Positions 42,771-50,111 of a DNA stretch of 52,155 nucleotides are shown here, one piece after another. The notes below the pieces were generated by a model, which was given only the letters and a program-made list of their open reading frames with translations, ran no database searches and was not told the origin of the DNA. The first letter of the stretch is position 1. Each line of letters begins with the position of its first letter. This stretch comes from a virus. The stretch is from positions 1 through 52,155 of the IMG/VR virus record IMGVR_UViG_3300044623_000381; one strand, written 5' to 3'. A program made the translations under genes and the position numbers.

Positions 42771-42891
42771 AGAAAAAGACCCGTCTTACGAAGGCAGGCC
42801 CCTCGATCCAGCAGTAGTTGGATGGTGCGTCACAAGGCCAGTAGCCTGTGACGGAAACTGCCCCCACGCCTCTTGCAGCAGCAAGAAGTAA
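42757..42891 (+). CDS. Possible tiny Cys-rich protein (GTG start)
   Basis: A 44-residue frame starts at a GTG and overlaps the previous gene by 14 nt. It has four cysteines in GWCVTRPVACDGNCPHASCS (C24, C31, C35, C40), a spacing that could bind one zinc. It ends 5 nt before the nrdA stop codon, filling the only gap. The same DNA can also form two hairpins, so an RNA role is an alternative. The start codon choice is uncertain. Confidence 0.4.
   Translation: MGRVKEKDPSYEGRPLDPAVVGWCVTRPVACDGNCPHASCSSKK
42806..42852. repeat. Two adjacent hairpins between the convergent gene sets
   Basis: ATCCA (42806-42810) pairs with TGGAT (42819-42823). GTCAC/AGGC (42829-42838, one bulge) pairs with GCCT/GTGAC (42844-42852). 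They lie at the junction of the plus- and minus-strand gene blocks, where transcripts would collide. No T-run follows, so classical termination is uncertain. Confidence 0.4.
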
Positions 42892-42896
42892 AACAT

Positions 42897-44675
42897 CTAA
42901 CCATCGCAGGAAAGACAGTCGGGGCTCATAGCCTTTACGGCTATATCACCACGAAGCACAGACTCTGTTCGCATATAGTACAGCGTCTTGATTCCTTGAT
43001 TCCACGCCTCCATATGTACCTGATTGATCCACTTAGGAGTAGCCTCAGTAGGGAACGCAAGGTTCAATGATACAGACTGATCTATGTACTGCTGTCGGAT
43101 TCCCGCTTGGTAGATTAGATCCAGCTGATTGATTTCCTTGAAGGTCTTGTAGACCTCCTTCACTAGAACTACGTCCATCATAGGGTCAGCCTCATTGCTT
43201 TGTATAAGCTTACCCTTCTGGTAAATCCAGCCATCAAGCTCATTGATGTTCTGAACAGAGCCTTCGTCGGCTAGTATCTGGTCCCAGGTCTCTTTGTTGT
43301 TGATCCCTATCTTACGCAGAACCCTCTCTAAGGTTGGGTTCTTGCGTATGAACGTACCCTTTGCAGACTGCTCGGTGAATACGTTAGCGGCCCAAGGCTC
43401 GATGCCTGCACTTACGTTACCACTAAGCTTGGAGTTGGACACCGTAGGCGCTATAGCGCGTAGGTGGGTGTTGCGAACACCGAAGCCACGGCACCATAGA
43501 GGCTCTCCGAACATCTTAGCCATATCGCGGCTAGCACGCTCTGATTCCAGCTTGATGTGGGAGAAGATACGGCGCGTCTCGATCTGCGCCTGTAGCCCCT
43601 CAAATGGGGCTCCACGTTGCTGTAGGTAGGTGTGCCATCCGAGTACGCCCAGTCCAAGTGCCCGTCCCTTTTCAGCAGAACGAACCGAATTTTCGAAGCC
43701 CCTCATATTCTTGGCTTTCTGGATGAACTCCTCCAACACACCGTCCAAAAAGAACGTGGAGTAGTATACAACGTCTGTGTCCTTCCACTCGTCATACTTG
43801 GCAAGGTTCAGTGAGGATAAACAGCAAACAAAGCTGTGGGACTCATCGGTGTAAAGGGTAATCTCTGAGCAGATATTGGTCATAAAGACCTTCAGCCCGT
43901 TGTGCTTGTACATCTCGGGGTTCTGCTTGTTGACGTTGCCGCGGTACATAATGTACGGCTGGCCTGTAGCCTTGCGCTTCTGTAGTACTTTAGACCAGCG
44001 ACGGCGCGACTCATCGTCGCCGTCCTCTAGCTTCCGCATAAACTTATCGGATACAATGATAGACTGGTTTAGGTTGAGGCACTGGCGGTTGACGTCGCCC
44101 TTTGGCTCGCGGATCTCAATCCACTCCCAAAAGTCTCCGTGCTCTATGCTTAGGTTCACCGATGCAGCACCCCTGCGTACGTTGCCCTGTGAGGTGGCGA
44201 GTATCGTTGAGTCGTATATCTTACAGAAAGGGACCACACCATCGGTAGTCCCATTGCTGTTGGAGATAGGTGATCCTGCAGGACGTAGCATATTGAGTCC
44301 GATGCCTACACCACCGCCGTGCTTGGCCAGTAGCATAGTCTCTAGGTTCTTCATCCCGATGTCGTGGATGCTGTCGCCAATGTCAACGCCGAAGCAAGAG
44401 ATTGGAAGCCCACGATCTGTTCCCATATTGGCAAGTACTGGTGTGGCAAGGCCAAGCCAGTTGTTCCATATGTAGCCGTAGAACTTGCTGGCAAGCTCGG
44501 GTCGATTTAGGCGGTGTGCCGCCGCCTTAGCGACCCGTAGGTACGCATCCTTAGGCTTTTCGTCGTTGATGAGGTAGCCACGCGATATGGTCTTCACGTA
44601 CTCCTCTGTGTTTCCCCACTCGGGGAAGTCAACTCCGACTTCCCACCCTAGGCTCTCTGCAAAATTCTTAGACAT
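42897..44675 (-). CDS. nrdA: Class I ribonucleotide reductase alpha subunit
   Basis: The 592-residue protein reduces ribonucleoside diphosphates to deoxyribonucleotides together with NrdB. Typical motifs are GLATPVLANMGT, LPISCFGVDIGDSI, AKHGGGVGIGLNMLRPAGSP, GVVPFCKIYDSTI, QGNVRRGAASVNL and SFVCCLSSLNLAKYDEW. The protein ends in CLSCDG, the redox CxxC tail. The N-terminus starts right at the catalytic part, so the ATP-cone (about 90 residues in E. coli NrdA, which is 761 long) is missing and dATP inhibition should be absent. It overlaps the DnaA-like gene by 8 nt, in the nrdB-DnaA-like-nrdA operon. Confidence 0.93.
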   Translation of the reverse strand: MSKNFAESLGWEVGVDFPEWGNTEEYVKTISRGYLINDEKPKDAYLRVAKAAAHRLNRPELASKFYGYIWNNWLGLATPVLANMGTDRGLPISCFGVDIGDSIHDIGMKNLETMLLAKHGGGVGIGLNMLRPAGSPISNSNGTTDGVVPFCKIYDSTILATSQGNVRRGAASVNLSIEHGDFWEWIEIREPKGDVNRQCLNLNQSIIVSDKFMRKLEDGDDESRRRWSKVLQKRKATGQPYIMYRGNVNKQNPEMYKHNGLKVFMTNICSEITLYTDESHSFVCCLSSLNLAKYDEWKDTDVVYYSTFFLDGVLEEFIQKAKNMRGFENSVRSAEKGRALGLGVLGWHTYLQQRGAPFEGLQAQIETRRIFSHIKLESERASRDMAKMFGEPLWCRGFGVRNTHLRAIAPTVSNSKLSGNVSAGIEPWAANVFTEQSAKGTFIRKNPTLERVLRKIGINNKETWDQILADEGSVQNINELDGWIYQKGKLIQSNEADPMMDVVLVKEVYKTFKEINQLDLIYQAGIRQQYIDQSVSLNLAFPTEATPKWINQVHMEAWNQGIKTLYYMRTESVLRGDIAVKAMSPDCLSCDG

Positions 44676-44976
44676 TGTTGATTTTTGATTCTATGTTAAA
44701 CTTCATCTTACTATAACGATTTCGATATACTTTGTTTGTATCTAGTTCACGACCTACCGCCTTTGTAGTGGCGACCACCGTAGAGTGGTCTCTGTTTACT
44801 AGCCTACCAATCTCCGTGGTGGTCATTGATGAGTGCTCTCGCATAAGCTGAGTAAACACTTGGCGTGCCTCACGCACATAGGATATACGAGTCTTGTTAC
44901 GTATATGAGAAATGCTTAGTCCATACTCGTTTTTGACCTCATAAAAAACAATGGATGCTATTTTATTATTGTTCAT
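44668..44976 (-). CDS. Stand-alone DnaA domain IV-like DNA-binding protein
   Basis: The 102-residue protein looks like only the DNA-binding domain of DnaA. A helix with YVREARQVFTQLMREHSS precedes TTTEIGRLVNRDHSTVVATT (residues 52-71), which closely follows the DnaA signature in which an RDHSTV core contacts the DnaA box. The AAA+ part is absent. It lies between nrdB and nrdA, 11 nt after nrdB and 8 nt overlapping nrdA. It could regulate the operon, block or capture host origins, or help start phage replication. Family assignment is by motif only. Confidence 0.75.
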   Translation of the reverse strand: MNNNKIASIVFYEVKNEYGLSISHIRNKTRISYVREARQVFTQLMREHSSMTTTEIGRLVNRDHSTVVATTKAVGRELDTNKVYRNRYSKMKFNIESKINNV

Positions 44977-44987
44977 AAATTTAATTT

Positions 44988-45977
44988 TTACCAGATGTTC
45001 TCAAAGTCTTCTCCCTCGTTGGCCTTTGAGTAATCAGTAGGGCGTATAGAGAAAAAGTCAGTATGAGTATGGCCACCAGTTAAGTGGTAGAACCAATCAA
45101 GCTGAGAAGCCTTTGACTCGTCATAGTCAAAGATACCATCGTAGCCTAACTCCCGCAACTTTTCGTTGCCTCTTTTTTTAATAAACTCTTTAAGGTCCGA
45201 AGCCTTCAGGTTCTCGAGGTCTCCCATCTCAAACATCTTGTCGATAAAGTTTAGCTCCATATCAACAGCTACCCTAGCAGCTTCCTCAATCTTTTCCTTT
45301 ACTCCAGCGCGGATGTATGGGTCTTCCTCGCACATATGGTTGAACAGGATGCAGCCCATCTTGGAGTGGAGGGACTCATCCCTCACGGACCACTTCATCT
45401 GTTGACCGACTCCCTTTAGCAGGTTACGCATCTGGAAGGAGTAAAGAACAGCAAATGAAGAGTAGAGGGCCATACCCTCGGCGAAGGCAGAGAAGACCGC
45501 TATAGAGCGGGCGACGTCCTGACGTGCCTTGGGGTCTATCTTAAGTATTGTGTGGCTGTACTCGGCCTTAGTGTCAACTAGGTTCTCAAACCTAGCAACG
45601 GTTGCAGGCTCCTGAAGGAAGGCCTCAAAGTCCTCAAGCCCTAGCGTCTCGTTGAGGTAGCTGTAGGCGGTGGCGTGGATGGTCTCCTGTGAACCGAACA
45701 TCATAGCCATCTGCTTGATCTCGTGCTTGGGGAACCACTTGGTAACCATACCAGTCCAGTAGTCGGCAACAGCTGTCTCTGTCTGGGCGAAGCCTAGGAG
45801 GATGTTACCCACGAGGTTCTTCTCGCTTGGGCTTAGGTTCTCCCTAAAGTCCTTAACGTCGTTCTGCATAGAAATCTCCGTGTGCAGCCAAAACGCTTGA
45901 GCTTGCTTGAGCCAGCCTTCAGTATAGTATATCGGATATTCGAAAGGTTTGTAGGGGATACGTTCGTCAAACAGCAT
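44988..45977 (-). CDS. nrdB: Class I ribonucleotide reductase beta subunit
   Basis: The 329-residue protein carries the diiron centre that makes the tyrosyl radical for NrdA. E98 and H101 in SQETIHATAY with Y105 keep the exact E-x2-H-x3-Y spacing of E. coli NrdB (E115, H118, Y122). E67 in FAQTETA sits 31 residues before E98, where E. coli has D84. SAFAEGMALY and VRDESLHSKM give the second set of ligands. The length is normal. It is the first gene of the operon. A hairpin and a weak promoter-like box lie in the 69-nt gap upstream. Confidence 0.92.
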   Translation of the reverse strand: MLFDERIPYKPFEYPIYYTEGWLKQAQAFWLHTEISMQNDVKDFRENLSPSEKNLVGNILLGFAQTETAVADYWTGMVTKWFPKHEIKQMAMMFGSQETIHATAYSYLNETLGLEDFEAFLQEPATVARFENLVDTKAEYSHTILKIDPKARQDVARSIAVFSAFAEGMALYSSFAVLYSFQMRNLLKGVGQQMKWSVRDESLHSKMGCILFNHMCEEDPYIRAGVKEKIEEAARVAVDMELNFIDKMFEMGDLENLKASDLKEFIKKRGNEKLRELGYDGIFDYDESKASQLDWFYHLTGGHTHTDFFSIRPTDYSKANEGEDFENIW

Positions 45978-45999
45978 AGGATTATTGTTAAGGTTAGAA

Positions 46000-46024
46000 A
46001 AGAAAGGGCCACACTAGGTGGCCC
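46000..46024 (-). terminator. Terminator or leader hairpin before nrdB
   Basis: GGGCCAC (46006-46012) and GTGGCCC (46018-46024) form a perfect 7-bp stem with a 5-nt loop. Read on the minus strand it is followed by TTTCTTTTC. It can end the long operon 46047-50076, or act as an attenuator in the nrdB leader if the box at 46036 is used. Confidence 0.7.
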
Positions 46025-46035
46025 AAAACGGATTG

Positions 46036-46067
46036 CGAAGATAGTGCTACTTGCTCAATCCTAGCAA
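46036..46067 (-). promoter_or_regulatory. Weak promoter-like box upstream of nrdB
   Basis: On the minus strand TATCTTCG (46043-46036) is one base off TAnnTTTG, with a TTG at 46067-46065, 21 nt upstream. It lies above the hairpin at 46000-46024. No better box is seen for the nrd operon. Confidence 0.3.
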
Positions 46068-46460
46068 CTCTGTGATGTCTTTTCCTAAAGAAATGTTGTA
46101 GTAACCCACCATCTTGACAATCATATTGTTATTGGTGAAATGCGTAGTCTTTGGCATCCTACGCTCCTCCCACTTGGGTTCTGGGAGTTCGCTCAATCGG
46201 AACGACCAGACCCCATTAGGGGTTGAGTTGATATAAACAGGGAGCGTACCAAACATTGCCGCCCTTTCGATAAGGGCGTCGTACTTGGCCTTCTCGATGA
46301 GTAGATCATCGTAGTGAAGGTTACGGCACTTAAGTTCTATGTCTGAGTTATGGACAAGAGAGTAGCAGTCGTACTTAGACATCTTATGCTCGCTGACCTT
46401 GAGGTCATCGGCAATTCTCTCCTTTATGAGGTTGAAGAGCTCCCTCTCGTACTTTACCAT
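46047..46460 (-). CDS. PD-(D/E)XK nuclease-like small protein
   Basis: The 137-residue protein has SDIELKCRNLHYDDLLIEKA (D40, E42, K44), the D-(x)-E-x-K core of PD-(D/E)XK nucleases. It is followed by the Lys-rich helix EKAKYDALIERA, typical of the fold. The C-terminal half has WSFRLSELPEPKWEERRMPK, then a helix with NNNMIVKMVG. It is the last gene of the RusA-to-glf operon and overlaps glf by 7 nt. The motif is short, so an alternative fold is possible. It might process DNA or act as a small endonuclease. Confidence 0.5.
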   Translation of the reverse strand: MVKYERELFNLIKERIADDLKVSEHKMSKYDCYSLVHNSDIELKCRNLHYDDLLIEKAKYDALIERAAMFGTLPVYINSTPNGVWSFRLSELPEPKWEERRMPKTTHFTNNNMIVKMVGYYNISLGKDITELLGLSK

Positions 46461-47533
46461 TCCTTGCAGAAGTTAAGTGCTTTCTCAATCACTTGATGCA
46501 TATCGTAGTATTTATATTCCGCTAGTCGTCCGCCAAGATGCAACCCATCAATCACGTCTGCCTGTGCCTTGTACTGGGTGTATCTCATTCTGTTCTCAAC
46601 AGTGTCTACGGGATAGTATGGCTCCGCACCACGAAAGTATTCTGATGGGTACTCTTTAGTCACAATCGTCACGTCGGAGTCTACATTGCGAGCAAAGTGT
46701 CGGTGCTCAATAGAACGAGTGAACTTCGTCACGTCGTCTGTGTAGTTGATTACGGCTGTTCCTTGGTAGTTGTCGGTCTTGTAGGTCTTCTGCTCAAATC
46801 GCAGGCTCCGGTAGTCAAGGTCCCCATACTCATAGTCAAACAACTCATCAATCTTGCCAGTGTATATGATGTTCTTCGCCTTAATGCGATGTTGGGCCAT
46901 CTTGAACTCTACCCCAAGCTCAAGGTTAATTCCGTCAAGTAGTTGTTCAAACATAGATGTGTAACCACCCATCGGTATTCCTTGATACTTGTCGTTAAAG
47001 TAGTTATTATCAAACGTAAGACGGACTGGGAGCCTCTTAATAATTTCAGCAGGAAGATCCTTAGGGTCCCTCATCCATTGCTTTTTCGTATAGCCGTATA
47101 CCAATTTTTGGTACATCAACCTTCCTATTGAGTTGATTGCCACCTCCTCAAGGTTCTTTGGATCGTCGAAACTTTTCATCTCCTCAAGCTTTTGCTTAAC
47201 CTCACCTGGTGTACTTACGCCGTAGACCTGATTGAATGTCCAAAGGTTGAACGGAAGCGAGAATAGCTCCCCGAGGTAGTTGGCTACGGGACTAAGCTTG
47301 AATGGTTCAAAGTAAGCAAATCTGTTTACATATTCCCAAACCTCCTCGTTTGAAGTGTGGAAAATATGTGGTCCGTATACGTGGACATCAATACCCTTCT
47401 GATTGGATGTGTAGCAGTTTCCCCCAATATGTGGGCGCTTGTCAATTACCAAACAGCTGTAACCCTTATCGGTCAGTTCTCTAGCACAGATGCTGCCATA
47501 CAGGCCAGCACCAACAATTAAGAAGTCATACAT
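46454..47533 (-). CDS. glf: UDP-galactopyranose mutase
   Basis: The 359-residue flavoenzyme interconverts UDP-galactopyranose and UDP-galactofuranose, the donor for galactofuranose residues. DFLIVGAGLYGSICARELTD (residues 3-22) is the FAD-binding start with GxGxxG. IDKRPHIGGNCYT and VHVYGPHIFHTSNEEVWEYV are further family hallmarks. GYTKKQWMRDPKDLPAEIIKR, given here in part, is the usual substrate-binding segment (KKQW). The length is normal (about 360-390). Two glycosyltransferases precede it with one-base overlaps, suggesting one glycosylation function. It is probably cytoplasmic. Confidence 0.92.
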   Translation of the reverse strand: MYDFLIVGAGLYGSICARELTDKGYSCLVIDKRPHIGGNCYTSNQKGIDVHVYGPHIFHTSNEEVWEYVNRFAYFEPFKLSPVANYLGELFSLPFNLWTFNQVYGVSTPGEVKQKLEEMKSFDDPKNLEEVAINSIGRLMYQKLVYGYTKKQWMRDPKDLPAEIIKRLPVRLTFDNNYFNDKYQGIPMGGYTSMFEQLLDGINLELGVEFKMAQHRIKAKNIIYTGKIDELFDYEYGDLDYRSLRFEQKTYKTDNYQGTAVINYTDDVTKFTRSIEHRHFARNVDSDVTIVTKEYPSEYFRGAEPYYPVDTVENRMRYTQYKAQADVIDGLHLGGRLAEYKYYDMHQVIEKALNFCKEW

Positions 47534-48279
47534 TACAGCTTATGCCTAAACAGAATCTTCTTCCCGTTATTCATAGCAAAGCTGTCTTTGTAGTAGCATC
47601 CAATTGGATTTCCACCGTGGCCGTGTGAATGCATTTGATATGACATTTCAATGACGCGGTATCCCATAGTATTGACGATTAGGCTAAGTAGCCATTGCTG
47701 TTTTGCGTAGTGAGTAAACATAGAGTCCACACGATCCCAGTACTCAAGATATTTTTCGTATACGCTCCACCAAGTCTTCTTATTCATAATGAGAACACCA
47801 GTATTATATACCTTGATCTTACGAAGGTCTATATCGGTAAGCCCAGGAACAACAGCTCCAGTATAAGACAGTCTCATTGCCTCGTCATATAGAGTGTCAT
47901 CAGGTGATGCGTTGTAGCCTACAAGCACATCATTGTCGCCTAGATTACGCAACAGTTCAATCTCACCAGAAGACATACGACGCTGTAGGATTATGTCCCC
48001 ATCGGTAAAGCAGATAACATCATCATCTGCTAGGTCAGTCATTTCTTTGCTGTTTAAAAACTCGCCGTGCTGGATGCAATTGTTTTGGTTTATGACCTTA
48101 CAGTCATCCATTTTTATGTGCGACACCTTAATCTTTTTGAACCCAGACTTAATCGGTTCTTCGTCGAGATATATAAGGTAGTTCTCGTCAAAATTACTGT
48201 TTGTCTGGATGGACTCAAGATATGGAAGTATCCTCAGGTAGTATCCCTTATCGCTTCCGGTTGCTAAAACAAGTTTCAT
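47533..48279 (-). CDS. GT-A fold glycosyltransferase
   Basis: The 248-residue protein begins KLVLATGSDKGYYLRILPYL, a nucleotide-sugar-binding start, and has FTDGDIIL (D93, D95), the DxD-type metal/UDP site of GT-A enzymes. KVYNTGVLIMNKKTWW and a C-terminal HSHGHGGNPIGCYYKD with a His resemble GT8-like transferases. It shares one base with both neighbours (glf and the GT-B gene). The acceptor is unknown. A UDP-galactofuranose donor is plausible from the glf next door, but is inference. Confidence 0.75.
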   Translation of the reverse strand: MKLVLATGSDKGYYLRILPYLESIQTNSNFDENYLIYLDEEPIKSGFKKIKVSHIKMDDCKVINQNNCIQHGEFLNSKEMTDLADDDVICFTDGDIILQRRMSSGEIELLRNLGDNDVLVGYNASPDDTLYDEAMRLSYTGAVVPGLTDIDLRKIKVYNTGVLIMNKKTWWSVYEKYLEYWDRVDSMFTHYAKQQWLLSLIVNTMGYRVIEMSYQMHSHGHGGNPIGCYYKDSFAMNNGKKILFRHKL

Positions 48280-49241
48280 TATACTAAGTATTTAATTCTA
48301 TTCTGATTTATCAGGTCTAAATTGTGGTCAGGAGAATCCTTCAAGGCCTCGTGGAGGTTACTACCGAGTTTTTTAGCGAGCTTCTTATCCATCATCTCGA
48401 TTGCTTGTGCCCACTCGTACTGATCGTTAACTAAAAAGCCAGTGGAACCGTTCTCAATTGCTTGATTATATGGTCTTGTGTTCGATGCTATAACAGCAGT
48501 CTTTGTAGCGGCTGCTTCGGTAATCTTCAAATCACTCTTACTCCAGTTAAATCTGTTAGCTACAAGCGGTACAAGGCTAACATCTACATCTTTGTATAGC
48601 TTTCCGTAGTTCCAGATGTCCCTAGCGTATGAACTCTTATTGTAATTAAATATCTCGTCGTAGCCCATACCCTCTACACCGAATGTATGGATTTTAGAGA
48701 AGTCATATCCTATAAGTTGAACATCCCTGATGTGAGCCGCAGCACCAACATATCCGAAACGAACTTCTTTTGATGGATTTTTTCTTGGATTTAACCACTG
48801 CTCCTCACCCATATCTAACCCGTTGTTTACGAATTCAATTATGGCCTTCGGATTTTCATCCTTCATAATCTTACCTAGGTATTTAGATGGTGTCCAGATA
48901 ACATCAGCAATCTTAATTGTCTTCTTGATGTCTGGACCGTAGTATGTCTCATACAAAGGCTTCGCTGGATTCTCTGGGTTAAGCACCCAGTAGTCGTCGT
49001 TGTCAAGTATTAAACGTATGCCGTGATTCTTTAGCATACGGCTGAATTCCTTGTGGCTATTTACCGAAGTCTTCCTAGATACGATAAGGTTATCTATTAG
49101 GTCGAGGTTCATATCCTTAAGGTCAGTCAATCCTTTTATCCAATGCAGATTAACCCCTTGTGACTGAAGCCTACGAAGGGGTACAATCAACCTGTGGTAG
49201 TTTACGCCACTAAGCCCATCAAGGTGCACCACGGTTATCAT
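48279..49241 (-). CDS. GT-B fold glycosyltransferase (GT4-like)
   Basis: The 320-residue protein has an N-terminal VVHLDGLSGVNYHRLIVPLR, a middle VIWTPSKYLGKIM, and RFGYVGAAAHIRDVQLIG. The C-terminal donor site has KITEAAATKTAVIASNTRPY followed by NGSTGFLVN, the typical GT4 arrangement with a glutamate helix. The usual length for the family is 350-400, so it is on the short side. It overlaps the small gene before it by 4 nt and the GT-A gene by 1 nt. It probably acts with GT-A on one acceptor; donor and acceptor are unknown. Confidence 0.75.
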   Translation of the reverse strand: MITVVHLDGLSGVNYHRLIVPLRRLQSQGVNLHWIKGLTDLKDMNLDLIDNLIVSRKTSVNSHKEFSRMLKNHGIRLILDNDDYWVLNPENPAKPLYETYYGPDIKKTIKIADVIWTPSKYLGKIMKDENPKAIIEFVNNGLDMGEEQWLNPRKNPSKEVRFGYVGAAAHIRDVQLIGYDFSKIHTFGVEGMGYDEIFNYNKSSYARDIWNYGKLYKDVDVSLVPLVANRFNWSKSDLKITEAAATKTAVIASNTRPYNQAIENGSTGFLVNDQYEWAQAIEMMDKKLAKKLGSNLHEALKDSPDHNLDLINQNRIKYLV

Positions 49242-49456
49242 CGCTGCTGTTCTGCGTACTCCGTGAGTGCTGAGCGGATCATATCAAGCTCAAGACGAAA
49301 TGATCTAGAGTACTTATTTGTTATCTCGCTTACCTGCTTTGGGTCTAGCAGAGGGCTTCCTTTTTGGTCGTGTAGGTCTTCGTACAGTTCCGCGCTCCCC
49401 GCTGATATCCTCGAGGTCGCTATGAAGTACACTCGGCTTAGTTGTTCTAGTGTCAT
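49238..49456 (-). CDS. Small helical hypothetical protein
   Basis: The 72-residue protein starts at MTLEQLSRVYFIATSRISAG, with a start codon 1 nt after the previous stop. An in-frame start at 49495 would overlap the neighbouring gene and is rejected. It is wholly helical with mixed charge. It overlaps the GT-B gene by 4 nt, so it is part of the same operon. No family is recognised. Confidence 0.6.
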   Translation of the reverse strand: MTLEQLSRVYFIATSRISAGSAELYEDLHDQKGSPLLDPKQVSEITNKYSRSFRLELDMIRSALTEYAEQQR

Positions 49457-49457
49457 A

Positions 49458-49697
49458 TTAAATTTTATTATTGAGTACGTCGTTTGGATCTTCAAACTTA
49501 AATAGTCGAGATGATTTATTGGTATGTTTACCTAGTTCTTCGTTTTGATTATTATGGATATAATAGTGCTCTATAAGAGTAATAGCAGTTTGAAGTCCCC
49601 AGACATATCCCTTGTCCCACTCGTTAGACGCACTATCCTCTATTTCGTTGCTTTTTTTCTGGATTTTTTCGATTATCCTCTTTATGTGCTTGTTCAT
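49458..49697 (-). CDS. Small hypothetical protein
   Basis: The 79-residue protein has a Lys-rich N-terminal helix (NKHIKRIIEKIQKKSNEIED) and a WDKGYVWGLQTAITLIEHYY segment that reads like a small helical DNA- or protein-binding domain. It overlaps the RusA gene by 65 nt in another frame, a notable long overlap. The C-terminal part is polar and probably flexible. It has no known family. Confidence 0.55.
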   Translation of the reverse strand: MNKHIKRIIEKIQKKSNEIEDSASNEWDKGYVWGLQTAITLIEHYYIHNNQNEELGKHTNKSSRLFKFEDPNDVLNNKI

Positions 49698-50076
49698 AGT
49701 TTTGAATTAAATTATAGTTATAACAGATTATTTTAGCGATGTATTGATCCTTTTTGAGTTCCGCATCAAACGTGATTCTAAGCTCCAGGAAATGTTTAGG
49801 AGTATCATCGATAACGTATCCATTATAGCGTAGATAATCTGCAAGAAACTTAACAGCAACAACAGAATTGTCAACGTCGAATTTAGAATTATAGCGTAGG
49901 TGGATAGCGAAGCGGTCTGTAGACCATTTATCGTGTCCTTCAAGCGCAATGGCAAGGCCATTAAAATACTTTTCTTTTTCCCTGTGGCGGAACGTCCAAA
50001 ACTTGCCAGCGTAGAGCTGATTAAGTGACGGAGGCTTTGGTATTGATATCTCAATTTCATTATAATTATTTATCAC
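49633..50076 (-). CDS. rusA: RusA-like Holliday junction resolvase (GTG start)
   Basis: The 147-residue protein would cut four-way DNA junctions to release branched phage DNA before packaging. SIPKPPSLNQLY (residues 11-22) is the typical start. KFDVDN (D67, D69, N70), K76 and IDD (D90, D91) match the catalytic Asp-Asp-Lys-Asp arrangement of E. coli RusA (D70, D72, K76, D91). The start is GTG, 4 nt after a perfect TATCTTTG box. It is the first gene of the operon that runs through the glycosyltransferases and glf. The C-terminal 30 residues are Lys/Asn/Glu-rich and look disordered. Confidence 0.85.
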   Translation of the reverse strand: MINNYNEIEISIPKPPSLNQLYAGKFWTFRHREKEKYFNGLAIALEGHDKWSTDRFAIHLRYNSKFDVDNSVVAVKFLADYLRYNGYVIDDTPKHFLELRITFDAELKKDQYIAKIICYNYNLIQNYEQAHKEDNRKNPEKKQRNRG

Positions 50077-50080
50077 TAGT

Positions 50081-50111
50081 CAAAGATACTAGAAAGCATC
50101 TTCATACACAA
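50081..50111 (-). promoter_or_regulatory. Promoter of the RusA-glycosylation operon
   Basis: On the minus strand TATCTTTG (50088-50081) has a TTG (50111-50109) 20 nt upstream and lies 4 nt before the GTG of rusA. It is the best-spaced promoter on this strand. Confidence 0.7.

Noticed and set aside
43876-44475. 199-residue plus-strand frame inside nrdA
   Set aside because: Antisense shadow of a clearly conserved enzyme gene, with Ser/Arg/Pro-rich non-protein-like composition.
49457-49495. Upstream start of the small gene at 49238
   Set aside because: Would overlap the neighbouring gene; the ATG at 49456 sits 1 nt after its stop.
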